DNA of 64,000 nt from Mycogone perniciosa (GCA_025331125.1 JAOALB010000096.1:17334-81333); one strand, 5' to 3'. Positions 45,388-57,849 are shown, numbered from the stretch's first letter. Notes: a model not told the origin generated them from the letters alone. Program-made: numbers and translations.

Positions 45388-45581
45388 GGGCATCCTGGGC
45401 ACCTTAATGTCCACTGTTACACTGTGATGTGTGTGTGTTCACCTGCTTTCTGCATCATAATTGGTTTCCCTCCCAACCCTTTTATCATAGAAAAAGAAAC
45501 GACATGCGTTCTATCTCACATTTCAGACAATAACAAGCTCCCTTGCATAACCTCTTCCTCATTATTCCGATAACAAGACCG
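45388..45581 (+). repeat. Diverged direct repeat, copy B
   Basis: This is the partner of 41645-41845 in the same orientation. Weaker similarity extends 40-60 bases further left in both copies (TGTCGCATAACACGGTTA versus TGTCGCGTAAGACAGTTA), suggesting a duplicated HET-gene interior or an old repeat. Confidence 0.75.
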
Positions 45582-46046
45582 ACTTTTTTATCTGACAACA
45601 GCTCTATTTTGGCGCCAGTATCCGTGGCTTACAAGTGATCCCACATCCTAGCGCTAATATCTGCCGACACTTCCAACGTTTTTTTGGTCGCACTCTCGTT
45701 TCTCAGTGACTGTCTTTATTCTTGACATTTTTGGCGTCTGATAGTGCCTGAATACCTGCATAACTGTGGCCATTTTGGACATTCCAGCATAGGCAAAGGC
45801 TACGTATAAACGAATGAATAGCTTTGGGGGGTTACGCACAGTCCTACCAGCTCTTAGTGTGACAAATCACTTGTGTCCCTCCCTCCTTCACCAAGCGCTA
45901 GTTGGAAGGATTCGACCCATAATTATCAGCTGCCAGCAACCTTGATAGTAGATATAAATACCTGGCCTTGCTCATTGTTCTACGGAGTACTCAATCTTGA
46001 TTTATGCACTACTATCCGTGGAGCTTATTTGCTCTTGAGTATCACC

Positions 46047-47094
46047 ATGTCTCGCCTAATTGACACTCTCCCCACTCCCGAGCGAGTGCGCCCAAAGAAA
46101 GTTATTGTTCTCAGCCGTAGCCGGTACGTGGCCCCCTTTTGATCCTAGACCCCTCCAGTCTAGTGAGTCTGGTGTCTTGTCTGCCCAAACTTCTTATAGC
46201 TGACTAGAAGTGATCAGAGTCGGGACATTCTCACTATACAAGGCTCTTCAGATGCTTGGGTACACTCCCTATCATATGTATGAAGTCGTCAATGGCGGCA
46301 TTACGCACATGAACATCTTCGAAGAAGCTCTGCGATGCAAGTACCTGGGTGCTGGCAAACCTTACGGCAAGGCAGAATTCGACAAGTGGCTCGCCAATTT
46401 TGATGTCTGCGCATCCTTACCCAAGGAGTAAACGAGTCTTTTGGCTAACAAAGAAGATCGAATCAAGGCCATCGTAGAGGTGCCTCAATTTTTTGTGGAA
46501 GAATTCGTCGAGTTCTACCCCGATGCCATGTTCATCCTCACTGAGCGCAACTTGGACGCCTGGGTGAGGTCATTGGACAACGCCACCAGAGAGATATTCG
46601 GTGCATGCAAAGCCTTTCCGCTGAGCGCAGTGGCGATGATAGATCCTTGGATTAATGCGTTCTGCACGCTGCATGAAACCTTGGAGGAAATTCTTTTCCA
46701 TGGAAAGGGTATTGATAACGGCATGGAGGACTCTAAGCGCGACACAATCGAGATGTATGTTTCAACCCGACCCCAGTCACTTTACAAACTTCAGTCGGTA
46801 TATACATGAAGCTGATATGCCCAAAGTCAAAAGAAATCGAGAAGTTCAGCACCAAAGGATAGACTGTTGGTATGCAGACTGGAAGATGGATTTGGCTGGG
46901 CGCAGATATGTCCCTTTCTCGGACATGATATCCCGAGCAAGCCTTATCCGATTGGAAACGCCCCCGCAGAGTTCAAAGCACTTATCAAGGTAACTCTGGA
47001 GCCTCGGATGAAGAGCGCCGCTCTCAAAGCCTTGACGGTGATACTCGTGCCCGTGGTGAGCATCGGGGCATGGTATTACCTCAAGACGAGGTGA
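46047..47094 (+). pseudogene. Sulfotransferase-like P-loop protein, probably frameshifted
   Basis: Exons 46047-46123, 46218-46404 and 46468-46754 join in frame. They encode KKVIVLSRSR followed by VGTFSLYKALQMLGY, the nucleotide-binding N-terminus of the fungal Sulfotransfer_4 family (usually RTGT; here RVGT). Then come YHMYEVV, GKPYGKAEFDKWL, EVPQFFVEEFVEFYPDA, ILTERNLDAWVRSL and KGIDNGMEDSKR, all family hallmarks. After a possible intron (GTATGT...TTCAG, ending 46795) the frame is lost between about 46840 and 46865. The expected LEDGFGWAQICPFLGH resumes in another frame and ends with a C-terminal membrane segment (VILVPVVSIGAWYYL) at TGA 47092-47094. The family is poorly characterised biochemically. 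A single-base break is likely but could be a sequencing error. Confidence 0.7.
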
Positions 47095-47667
47095 AAGACA
47101 GGCAGGTGATTCACTAAGGTGTTGTAAACGTGTATTGAATAAGCAATCCTATGAATACGTTGATGCTGCTTTATTCACCAGCCATACAAAGTGAACTTCA
47201 CATTACGGACGCGAAGACGGTTCCAGTCTAGTTATAACGAACATCACACAACTTAAAGACTAAATCACTGTTCAGAAGTTCTCTATCCTACTCAACAAGA
47301 TACCACTCGGAGCAAGTTGTCCTGAATTGTTTTATCATATGTGTGTTCATTCGCGAAGGAGGTCTTGGTGAAAGTTGAGAGTATTGAAGTCAGCTTAGCC
47401 TTTGTCTTCAGTAGATAGATGAAAAGGCGATGTTATGGATCGGCTCGTCTGGAGCAGTACAAACGTCCTCAGTTTGGGCTCACAACCCGCCAGCATATTG
47501 ACTGCCGCCTGTTGCTTAAAGTTTTTACTCCTGTCATCTTAGTTGACCCCTGTCTTCAGCTTTGGATGATCAGGGTCTCGGAGATCATGTCATCCATTAC
47601 AAATTACTCCGTATCTCCGGCCAAATAGCCACCGATGCTCACACTCAGTGTCTTTTCTGTCTGTACC

Positions 47668-47696
47668 GAGAAAGCCGAGAAAGCCGAGAAAGCCTA
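47668..47696. repeat. Three tandem 9-base units (CCGAGAAAG)
   Basis: CCGAGAAAG is repeated three times in non-coding DNA. Confidence 0.85.
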
Positions 47697-48223
47697 AATG
47701 GCCGAACTATACTCCGTATGCCCGAGGAGATGCCCATCGTGAAACCTTCGACCATATCATATACCCCTTGGCGAGCCGTGACTAGATCGAATCTCACTTA
47801 AACGACTTGCAAAACTTCATTGTGAAGTATTACACATGCATCGCCAAAATCCCTTCACATTGTCCGACAGGGATGCGTCGCTCTTTGGCCATTTCTTCTC
47901 AAGTAAACTGCCCGTTTGTAATTGTGGGGGTTTCTCAATTCCGCCAAAGCTGTCGACGTGAATTCTTCGATGCTGAACATGAGGAATCAGTGAGTCCATC
48001 AAAATGACGAACTTTATGGCTGTGCTAATTTTCATTTATGTTGGGCATAAACTCGGCGCTCGTTATGATGTCTCGACCATGATTGAACCGGTCGCCCCTT
48101 GAGCAATCCAGGCTCACCCCCAGATAATGCGACATTCCACTCTGCCCCAGCAACGGCAACTATTTCATGGTAGTGGGGGCAGTGGGCTCTTACTGTTACA
48201 AGCTGGCATAGGAGCTTGTTTGA

Positions 48224-48660
48224 TTCACTTCTGTGTATCGCCTGCCACAATCCATCCCGGAACGTTCATCTTCAGCATCATTGGATTAGCCACACCGTCG
48301 CCACTCGGCCTGGTCTCTATTACCGATCAAACTGTCCCTGGCATCTGCTTCTCGTTGGTGGACGATAAAGCAACATGCCGAGCTTCGCTATTGGGCCGCT
48401 CCCAAATTCGACGGTGAAGCTGTTCTCAGCTCCCTCACCGTTATTGATCCGGGCACTCGTCGAGTTTGATCCCGGTAGCCATATGTTTCTTCAAAGCCAC
48501 TTGAGTGGCGTCATCGGTCGGCACGGGATTATTGCTGTAGATTATCATGTCTTTGTTGGATGGGCGAGTCATCAAGGCGAAGTGGGCATATGAAGCGTTC
48601 AAGAATGTGAGCATGCCGATTGGGTAATCCTTCTGCTCGTAGCCATCGCAAAAGGAACAT
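48224..48660 (-). pseudogene. Thioredoxin-reductase-like (GliT-type) oxidoreductase relic
   Basis: On the minus strand the translation after a TAA reads CSFCDGYEQKDYPIGMLTF, the redox-active CxxC and the following GYE block of fungal thioredoxin-reductase-like proteins such as GliT. It then has NASYAHFALM and NNPVPTDD. After a stop at 48441 the sequence continues in a shifted frame with NNGEGAENSFTVEF and IAKLGML. Another break precedes PGWIVAGDT, the C-terminal FAD-binding GD motif. The N-terminal Rossmann motif is not found. GliT-like enzymes oxidise dithiols in epipolythiodioxopiperazine pathways. No pathway genes accompany this relic. Confidence 0.65.
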
Positions 48661-51600
48661 TAGAAACTGCAAGCATATGCCATTAGCAATCTTTGAATTG
48701 GGAAATTGAGCTGGCAAGGCGAACTCACATAAGAGGGCAATGTTATTAAGGCCCCCAAAGCTGCCCAGCCGGGATTTTTGTTGACACACGTGAAGTTTGC
48801 GTGTCATTTTGAACAGAGAAGTGAAAAACATGCCAAGACTATTGGGGGTTTGAGCTGATGCACAGAACGAAGGGTTGATGTGGTGGAGGGAGAAACCATC
48901 AAAGGCGGAGGCGTGGAGCAGTAATGTCAGGAGACCAGCTGGAGGATCGGAGTTAGGAAGTAACGCAACTTGAAGCCGGTATAAATCAGGGCATTCATCT
49001 TTTTCAGAAGAGGAAAGCAGGTCAGAGATCAATATAGTCATGGCCTTAGGTACAGTTGGTCGAGTTGTGGTTCGATGGTCTGTCTCATCATAACAACACG
49101 TAGATGCTACGGAGGTACTTTCCCTCCCTTGGCATGGAAACTTTTCTTGACAAGTAGACATGATACAATAATTTGTTACCCGCACTGAATTGTCAAATGA
49201 AACTAGACCAATATTCAAGGGAATTTACGTGGAGTACCGGGCCGTCAATGGGTTTTCTGCAGGATCCGAGTGGCCGGCCCCACTCAGAAACATGCCGGGA
49301 ACGGCCCGAAGGACGTCAAATCCAATCGCTGGGGTTATTTGTAGCCGGCGGAAGTGAGGGTTTTCTTTGAGGCAAACCTTGTGGTTTCCTCAGGCATGTC
49401 AGTGAGATGTTATCGGTCAGAATCCCGAAGAAATTGGTCATTTGAGCATCCGGCATGTCCGTGTCAACGATGACACGTTGGATCAACATCCAGTGCAAGA
49501 TTTTGGACTTTCCCAAAAGTTTACACCCTTTGTCTTACTTGAGAAACTATATCAGAGCTTAGGGCGACAGCTCTATGTTCCTCTTTCAATCTTCGAAAGC
49601 GACTTCACAACATTTCCATACATACCTACATGAAACTCTAGTCGAATGGACCCATTGGACACTCAAGCTGATATAAAAGAAGCCAGAAAGTTTTCCTGCA
49701 TTTTCTACCAGAGGCGAAAGGAAAAGTTTAACCGCAGAGCCCATGTTCAACCTGCATGAAGGTAGTATATTCACTTTACAATCCCTCATCACCAAACATT
49801 CCAATCGCATACAGCTCAACTTAGAATACATACTCAGTAGAGCCGCATCACCGCGATAGAAGGATCGATCATTCAAGAAGTTTATGGATCGAATCGCGTG
49901 GTGCGAGTGGCAGCTGAGACCATGTCGGGCTTGCTAAAGTTGTGCATCGTCTGCAAATCACCTTTGGAAGGACACTTCGCAAATCAGCAATCATCTAAGC
50001 CCCGCAGACTTATATACCACGGTAGGCCCTGAGCAGTCCATCTCAACCACTGCCGATGCGACATCGAATACCCCATGCACAGAGAAACCAGATCATTACC
50101 TCTCGGGGAGGGATGAAGAGACGAAGACAGGACAATGTTGATAGTACAGGCCAGTACATTGAAGAGTCTGTAAAAAGGAGGAAGTAATATACAATGGTAA
50201 TGGAATCTTTCAAGTGAACAGATTTGGCATATCATGATGATCTTTGGTTGGTCAACAATGAGGTCTAGTGAATAGACCGTGGTAAAAAAGAATTATAGGA
50301 GAGAAAAGGTGGGAAAAGGTCAGTGGCACAGGCAATATTCGACAGTAGTTACGAGTAGGCACGCCTCCACAATATACATGTGAAATAATAACGATTCAAA
50401 CGGCATGAAAAGTAAAACCTGGCGCACGAGGGTAAAAAACAAGACCAGCGACAGCAAAGGAACGAGTGCTTTTACAACCCCAGGAGCTGGCATTATGAAA
50501 GGAAAAGGCTCCAGGCAGTCGGGAACGACCCAAACTGCTTATGTGCCAACGGACGAGTAATTGATTCCTATCCTCTTGTAAATAAACGTCATTTTGGAAA
50601 TGCCCTTGACAAGTAATGGAACCAGCCCGTGTGTACCTATAGAAATGAATCGTCTGCTATACTCCCGCAGTTACCTGATACACTTGTCGACTTTAATGGA
50701 GATATCTGCTGATCGGGATTCGGGAATCCACCCGCACTACCACAATCCCCATGTCTTGAACATGTGGCTGTAATGAACACTTCACAGGTTGATAGTGATC
50801 TTAAGGATTTGCATGTGCAGAGCCAACCGTGTCCGAAAACTGTACATGGCGTTTTTCTTTTCGTTTTTCTGAGATAGGGTAGTGGTGTGGCAAGAATGAG
50901 AGCGATAATGAGGACCAATCAGCCTGAGCCTTCAAACGTCACCAGGGAGAGCCACTTTCGGGACTCTCCGAAGGCTGAGTCTATACATAATGAGAGTCTC
51001 CCCTGTCCTGGTTGGCGGAGGGGTTGTATTCAGCTAGCCACTCCCAATATTGAATAATGAACCGCCACGCTGAAAACGCTATTACAATATGCCCGAAGGG
51101 ATTCATCAAGATGTACGAAGTAACCTTAAAAGCTTTTGGAACTTCTAATCATGACATTCAACAACTGAACGGAATAGAACTCATGAATTAGCATTAGAAA
51201 CATTGAGAGTCTTCTATGGCTTGAGCACATGATGCAGCACGTACGGTCAGAGTACCTTGGAAGATGCGGAAGAGGCCTTCGAGCAAGTTGTAATAAAGTC
51301 AGACTACCGCCAAATTCTTGATCCCCTGTCTCAGACGCCTTAGTTCAGCCCTACGACCAGAGCGAAACGCTTACGACGGCATCATGCGAACCCAGTCATC
51401 TACAGATACATTCGATAGTCTCTCACAGCTGAGTAACTCGTGACCCCATCCATGGCCTAACTTCGTTTCAAAGCTGGAAAAGGTGAAGGGAACTGGGCGA
51501 GGCGAGGTACACCACTTGTCGTTATTCTGTTAACTCATAGGGTACTGTTTTCGATAGCATCATTGGACATATAAAGTATGGGCCCAAGCAACTTGTCTCA

Positions 51601-51662
51601 ATTCTTTCTTCAATTCTAGGATTGTCAAAGACAATACCCCACACTATAGGACGATACAATAT
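48661..51662. other. Gene-poor spacer
   Basis: No gene is well supported. A minus-strand frame from 49160 down to 48690 (starting Met-Ser-Thr-Cys) is open but has no recognisable domain and runs into the thioredoxin-reductase relic in the wrong frame. 49600-51600 shows only short frames. Confidence 0.4.
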
Positions 51663-54550
51663 ATGATGGACGTTAATATCGCTATCGACCTCAACAAAGC
51701 CCTTGAGCTGTCTTTGAACGTAGCCGGTGCTGCAGAAGTTCCTGACATATACGCCAACCTGACTACGAATGCCTCCCAATGGGAGCCTGGAGAGTTCCCA
51801 AATGGCATCAACAAATGGGGTTCTAACAATGCCTTCATCTTACATAACGCTGGCACTGCCGCCGGTGCAAACCAGCGCTACGCATACTTGGGTATTGTCG
51901 CAAAGAAACCGTTCACTTTGAAGCAGGTTAAGCTTAACGTCGACACCAATGCCGGAGGCTCGTCGGCACAGAACCCAGTCACTGTTGCTATCGAGCTCTG
52001 CCCCAGGGATGACTTCCTCAATGTCACCTCACTGGGAACCGTTGTATCTCATCATAACCCCCAGAGTCTTGCCCTGAATGCCTTCATTCCGTTTGGTACG
52101 AGTTACCTACGCCTGAGAGTAACTTCCCCTATTTATGATGGGTCAAATTACGTGGCTTATTCGGGCATCTCCCTCGCTGGCTCAACTATCTCAGGAGCAG
52201 TGGTCAGCGAACTCGAGCCCATCGGCCCAGCCTCTGGCGCCGGGCTCGGTTCCGCGGAGACATTCAGCATCACATACGACTTTAACAAAGCCGCCGAAGG
52301 TGCACTGATAGTAGCGGCTATGGGCGGTGCTGCATCGAAAATGGTGAGCTTGCTGCGAAGCAATTCCAATCAATGGGAGCCGGGCGAGTTCCTGAATGGA
52401 GGTGGGTGTGTTTTGACCATAGCTGTGCCTTGGCTTGTGTTACTGACTCGTTTGTAGTCCAAAGCTTTGGGCCGAATCACAATGTCTATGGCCTTCATAA
52501 TAGCGGTGCTGCGCAAGGCAACAGCCAGAGATACGCCTATGTCATGATTGCAACCCAACTTCCGCTGGTGCTGTCTGAGGTGATTATACCATTCGGCACC
52601 AACGCCGCGGGATCAGGGCCATCCAACCCTGTTACAATGCAAATTGAGGCATCTCCAACTTCTGACTTCCGAGACATGTCAATCCTCGGTACTGCCACGC
52701 AGGTAAACGCAACAGTTCAGACTACCACCCTTCTTCCACGCGGAGTCTGCTATATTCGCTTCCGGGCCACGACGCCAATCTACGATGGATCCAATTATAT
52801 CGCCTTTGACAACATCACTTTAAGCGGTTCCATTGCTGCTGATGATTGGAGCCAAATTGGCGTGACAGCCAAACAGGTCCTGACATTTGGTAGCATGCTC
52901 TTCGTCGTCAACAAGGATGATGGGGCAATCTGGAAGTATAGTGGCATACCAAACAACTGGGCTCGCATTGGCAATGCCGCACACCAGTTCGTCGGCGCTG
53001 AGAGCGGTCTCTATGCCATCACTGCCGCCAAGGATCACGTTGTTTCATGGAATCAGCTTACACAAGCCTGGGACATTATTGGCGGCGCCATGGAGAGCCT
53101 CATGACAGGACGACATGTGCTTCACGCTGTCGACTCAAGCAATATGGTGTGGATGTACAACGGCACGCCAAACAGTTGGATGCAACTCGGCGGTCCGTAC
53201 AGATCTGTCGTTGCCACCGACGAATACTGTATTGCCATCACCATGGACGAGTCATCTGTACAGATGCTACAAAGAGGATCGACATCCTGGACAAACATTG
53301 GAGGGGCCATGGCATCCCTGCGCGCAGCAGGCAATGCCCTGTATGGGCTTGATGCTCTTGGTATGGTCTTCCGATACTCTGGTTCTGGCACTACCTGGAC
53401 ACCACTTGGCGGACCCTTCAGACAGCTCATGATTGATGGTGTCAAACTGCTCGGTCACACAACTGACAGTCTTGCTGCCATGGAGCTTGAGAGTGATGAC
53501 CCTGTCCGATGGAAACAAGTCGGCCAGCGCCTGGACAGCGTCACCACCAACAGACTATACTTCGCAGGTCTAAGGAATGGCAATGTCTTCATCCATTTCA
53601 AGCATTTCAGTCATGGAAATACGTCTCTACCGGCAGTAAGGGCTATCAGAATGCTCGTAGCTGTAGACGAAGGTCCTGTCGCTCCGCCTGTAGACTTCGG
53701 GAACAACTGGATCTTCCAAGTGCACACCAAAGACGTTCTCCTAGCTGGCTACGACGGTGATGTGACATTCCACTTCCTCCACGGCATCACGCAGGGTTCT
53801 GTAACCCTTAAAAACATGTCTTTTTCGCGAGGCGAGACATACATCCTTCCCATGCAGTGTAGTATGACAGAGATGGACTCGATCAATCTCTCCACCTCGC
53901 AGCACTTCTGGCCCGACCACTGGGCTGTCGGTAAGATCCAGGCATGGTGCCTCGACAGCAAGAAGGTCTGGGAGCTCGATGTTGACGGCTGAATTCCTAA
54001 CTGGAATGATAACCCCAAGTGGATCAACAGGTCTGCAACTATCGCCACAGCGCTTCCTGACCCACCTACCTACGCGCGGGTGTTCGTCTGGGATTACTTA
54101 TCTATCCGCACGGTTGGCCATGCAAGCATCATGCTCTCCGATGGAACTTACATTAGCTGGTGGCCTGATGCAGTCGGCATCCAAATCATCCCCTTCGTGG
54201 ACCAGACATGGGAGAGCACGGGCGCCGCGGTTCCCAATTACGACCAGGACTATCAATTGGAAAATAATAGACACGCCAAAACATTCCGTATCTGGGGTAT
54301 AGACAATACCGCCGTAAAGACTTGGTGGAACGCGTTCAAGGGCATGTCAGGCCAGAAGTGGAAGCTTACAACCCAGAACTGCAGTACCATTGTGTACAAG
54401 GCCATTTTGGCGGGGGGTGTGATTCCAGATCATTGGAAGGCCCAAGCTGCGAATGTGCCGATCTGGCGGCCGGATTATATCATGAGCTTGGCTATGGTCT
54501 TGGCCGTGAAGGATTATCCAGAGTGGTATCATTTGGACTTGGGTCCGTGA
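51663..54550 (+). CDS. Large multidomain protein: tandem beta-sandwich-like repeats, tectonin-like propeller, PLAT-like segment, then in-frame TGA and LRAT/NlpC-like domain
   Basis: Exon 1 (51663-52401) joins exon 2 (from 52458) through a 56-base GT-AG intron. The frame runs 757 residues to TGA 53990-53992, then stays open in the same frame to TGA 54548-54550. Two copies of a beta-rich unit start with QWEPGEF (about 38 and 238). Each contains QRYAY, NPVT and IYDGSNY at matching spacing. From about 376 to 605 come seven propeller-like repeats of about 40-45 residues, each with Trp-x-x-hydrophobic-Gly(-Gly), as in tectonins and tachylectins that bind glycans. A segment at 640-757 resembles a PLAT/LH2-type domain. 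Past the stop, GHASIMLSDGT and QNCSTIVYKA, spaced about 75 residues apart, give the His then Asn-Cys order of permuted NlpC/P60 (LRAT-like) enzymes. There is no signal peptide. Function is unknown; it could be lectin-delivered defence or toxin-like. Confidence 0.65.
53990..53992 (+). other. In-frame TGA separating the lectin-like part from the LRAT/NlpC-like domain
   Basis: Coding-like sequence continues in the same frame on both sides. Possible small introns (for example 53981-54019, 39 bases, GTTGAC...AAG with CCTAAC inside) would remove the stop and keep frame, but the donor is poor and the length is below the usual fungal minimum. A nonsense mutation or stop-codon readthrough is equally possible. 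Confidence 0.6.
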
Positions 54551-56385
54551 GCCCCTGAGGGAAAGACAAACGCACCGGACACATGGCGTGCGTCCTGGCG
54601 AGTCACTGGATCATGCATGAGCTGTACGGAATGGCAATTTTTATATGATTTAAGGTTGAGTCGCGATCTTCTGATACCGAGTATCTGATGAATTGAATGA
54701 GAATTATCACAGAACAGATTCAAAATAGAAGTTAAAATTGGTGTTGAAAAAGCGTTGCTCTTACAACTTTGTAGGAACAGCTATTCTAGTCCGCTACTGT
54801 TCTAAGTCTAGGCCTAGACTCAAAGTATTATACCATCCTAAGCCTCTAGAAAAAAACAGGATATGCTTTGTAAACAAGGCAGCATATTGGAACAAAAGTC
54901 CATGACCACTGTTGGGGTATAAGATGAGCTGTCCATTAGGCACTTTTTGCTGGATGACAAAGCTGTTAAAGGTCGGAATCATATAGGAAAATGGCCGTTT
55001 GTTTTGCTATCAGATCCCTAATCCCTTGGTTGGAATCTTGATAGGATTGTAGTTGGTTTGATGCACGCAAACTTCTAAGCAAAGGATAAATGGGTCGGTG
55101 TTCATTTTGCCTGATTGCTACATTCCTAGTGAGTTTAGACAGATGAAGTAGGAAGTGATCGACTCTACTCGGAGTGAAAGTATCTACATCGTACGCGTCC
55201 TGCCTCTCGTATCTTGCAGTAGTTGATCTGTATTTGTCGCGCAACGCGTCTGTGTGCGATCAGCTGTCATAACATGAAAAGGGGGCTTTTCGTGGATGAA
55301 TTCCATATCCATTGATATCAAGAATAGGGATTTCTGAAAAAACTATGTCTCTAATGGTCTCTTATGTTCCGAGAACGAGCCACGTTCTAAGTACTTATGA
55401 CCTTAGGCCCGGATTACTGTCTTCGTTGTATCCCTCATATTGCGAAATTGTTATGCTAGCTTCTTTGTGGGAGAAGAAATATTGAACACAACACTTACGA
55501 CATGGTAGCTGATAAGACCGCGAAGGTGTCAACAATAAGGTAGAATTTGATCATGATACAAACAATCCAATTGACGCAGGACAGCAACACAATCTCACAA
55601 TGCAGCTAGGGTTGAAATGAAAGACCGAGAAAGATTATATTTTGAGCTAGTGTATATTGGCTTTAAGGTAACTCTTAACGTTAAAATGAGGAACTATATT
55701 ATGACGTGCACTAGGGTAAGAGTGATGAAAAGAAAAAAAGTTCAAGAGAACGAAGAACGAAGCCGAGTCACGTGCAAAGCGAGTGAATCAGGGCAGCCTC
55801 GTCAGAGGTAGATGGCCAAGTGGCATAACAGTCTCAAAGGTGTTGATCAACTGAGACTGCCACGAAAGAATAAAAGGGACTGCAAAGCAGCAGTGACACA
55901 AGCGAATAAGTTGTTCATTCAACTCATGTCGCAAATCACGTGTCATTCAAAGAAATGGTAGGTATGCGATACTTGAGTCAGCCAAGCCAACATCATTTCT
56001 CCCTAGGACTCGGTTTTTTTGACATCTCATAAGCCCAATTCTTTCACAATCCTATAATAGGCTTGGTCATCAGGACGCCAAAATAGCCAATTTTGACTGT
56101 ATTCCACTTCACCTGTATGTGTTAAGGCTACTCTGCTATAACTGTTAGACTGGCAAAAGTGGATCCATTCTACCATCCAACAGTCATGCTTCATGTACTC
56201 CAACAATAACAAAACAACTCCGCTGGCTTTTGACTGCAGCTATGTTGACCCGTTACGGGTTACACCTGTTCCGTAAACAACCTGTTCTGTAATGCCGAGG
56301 GATACGGCCTTGAGAACTTCGGAAAGCCCTGCGATCATCTCTACCATGTCTATATCGATCGAAAGTCACATCACCTTTTCCCCAG
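54551..56385. other. Gene-poor spacer
   Basis: I see no supportable gene. The sequence is AT-rich and only short frames occur. Confidence 0.45.
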
Positions 56386-57077
56386 ATGCCACAGCCCATC
56401 CCAAGCTCTTCTGCTACCAGGTGGCACTCGTCTTCACCTTATGAACCTACGAGGGAGCTTCCCAGCGAAGAAGAAATGCTAAGAGATGGCTTCCGTCTAC
56501 AAAGATTGAATGGTCCCAAGTTTACATGGGCCTTCGTGATCTATCGATGCACCTACGGAGACGACAAAGCCGGAAAGCAATTAAAGCAGCAGATCCTACA
56601 AGAGTCGCGCAGAGGCACTAGGGAAAGCCTAGTGAGCGAATTCATCGAAAACCTGGAATGGAAGTTCGTAGAAGACCGGAACACGCTTGATGGCATCTCC
56701 AGGGATGTACTTCGTGGTCTTAACTCTTTTCCAATCACAGGCAGGCGATATAGTTTATACTAAACCGTTTGCGCCATTCGACCCAAAGCACCGTTTCTTT
56801 ATCGAGGTCGATGAAGATTCCCTTCGTATCAGGGAAGTCAAGTTTCCTGACTCAAGATGGGAGCCCTATCGGAGGAGGAGGGAGAAGATGGTGGTGACCT
56901 GAGACCAACAGGCTATGAGCCTATTGATGGTTGTACGAAGATGATGTTGGCTGGATGTACTTGGAGTTTGGTGTCTTCCACTTCTTCCCAACATTTTACT
57001 TCGAAACGGATTGCTATGCCATGGACGGCTGGTATAGACATTACATCCGGCCGCCTCATGTATATTTCCTCCGTTGA
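56386..57077 (+). pseudogene. Uncharacterised fungal protein-family relic with three frameshifts
   Basis: The frame from ATG 56386 contains RELPSEEEMLRDGF, WAFVIYRCTYGDD and VEDRNTLDGIS, a pattern I associate with a large uncharacterised fungal family (FVIYRCTY...W...DDR..LDG). Near 56720 the frame changes and KHRFFIEVDEDSLR follows. Near 56860 it changes again to an acidic LSEEEGEDGG stretch and YEPIDGCTK. Near 56940 it changes a third time to DVGWMYLEFG and DGWYRHYIRPP, ending with TGA 57075-57077. The residue order matches a complete family member of about 225 aa, so this is a recently broken full-length copy. Its function is unknown in the family. Confidence 0.6.
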
Positions 57078-57849
57078 GAACCGCGCTGCTGTCAAATCAA
57101 GCCCAGCAAATTCGAATTTGGGATTTAAGTGTTTGACATGGCCATTCCGATGGATTTGATTGTTTGGTTCATTTGCGACATACCTAATAATATAGAAACT
57201 ATCATGAGGTCAGAAAATATACAATAAGGCTATAGATCAAAACGGGGATGGCTGGATCACGTTAATCTAGGAATCTACATTGCTGATAACCCACCAAGCT
57301 GTGCGCCCTTTGTGCCTAGTGAAACAAAGATGAACCGAAGTAGTTAGTAAGCTCACCCACACAAAAATAATGCAGGTAATAAGCAATGAATAGGTACTTA
57401 CGGAGACAGCCCCGGCCCGAACCTTCCTGTATTTTGGTAGCAATACAGACTTATCCTTCTCACATTGTACTTCAACACAGTCTATAGGTGTCCCACTACA
57501 TTTGCGCAATCCAAGGGAAGCATCTGAGGGGCAGCAATAGTGTTCCCATGATTCCGGTTTACTGCGGGTTAGCCAGCCCCTACAAATATTTCGCAGTCAC
57601 GAACTTGAACAACGAGGGACAGATCTTTCACTGACTAGTTAGGTTGAAAGCCGAACAGTTACCGTATGCCATGGCCCCTGACCTCTTCATTACAAGATAA
57701 CAACCCTTGCCGATAAATTTAAGAGCTAGCACACAGAGCCGTGCAATTAAGAATTGAAGAAAGAGACCATTGTCGGCTCTGGAGAGAGAAACTCACCACT
57801 TGGTCCAACGGCAACCATTAGTTCCAGTTTTCCAATACCCTACCTTACA
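57078..57849. other. Spacer, possibly chitinase 3' debris
   Basis: A minus-strand stretch at 57390-57560 is rich in cysteine (YCCPSDAS, RKCSG, DCVEVQC) and lies downstream of the broken chitinase in the same orientation. It could be its C-terminal cysteine-rich tail, but I cannot connect them. Confidence 0.35.

Noticed and set aside
48529..49160. Minus-strand frame starting Met-Ser-Thr-Cys, about 210 codons
   Set aside because: No recognisable domain. It passes through the thioredoxin-reductase relic in a frame that destroys the CSFC motif, so it is probably chance or debris.
53981..54030. 50-base intron (GTTGAC...CAACAG) across the TGA of the propeller gene
   Set aside because: It would shift the downstream frame out of the clearly coding LRAT/NlpC-like region. 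Only the shorter 39-base variant keeps frame, and that is too short to trust.
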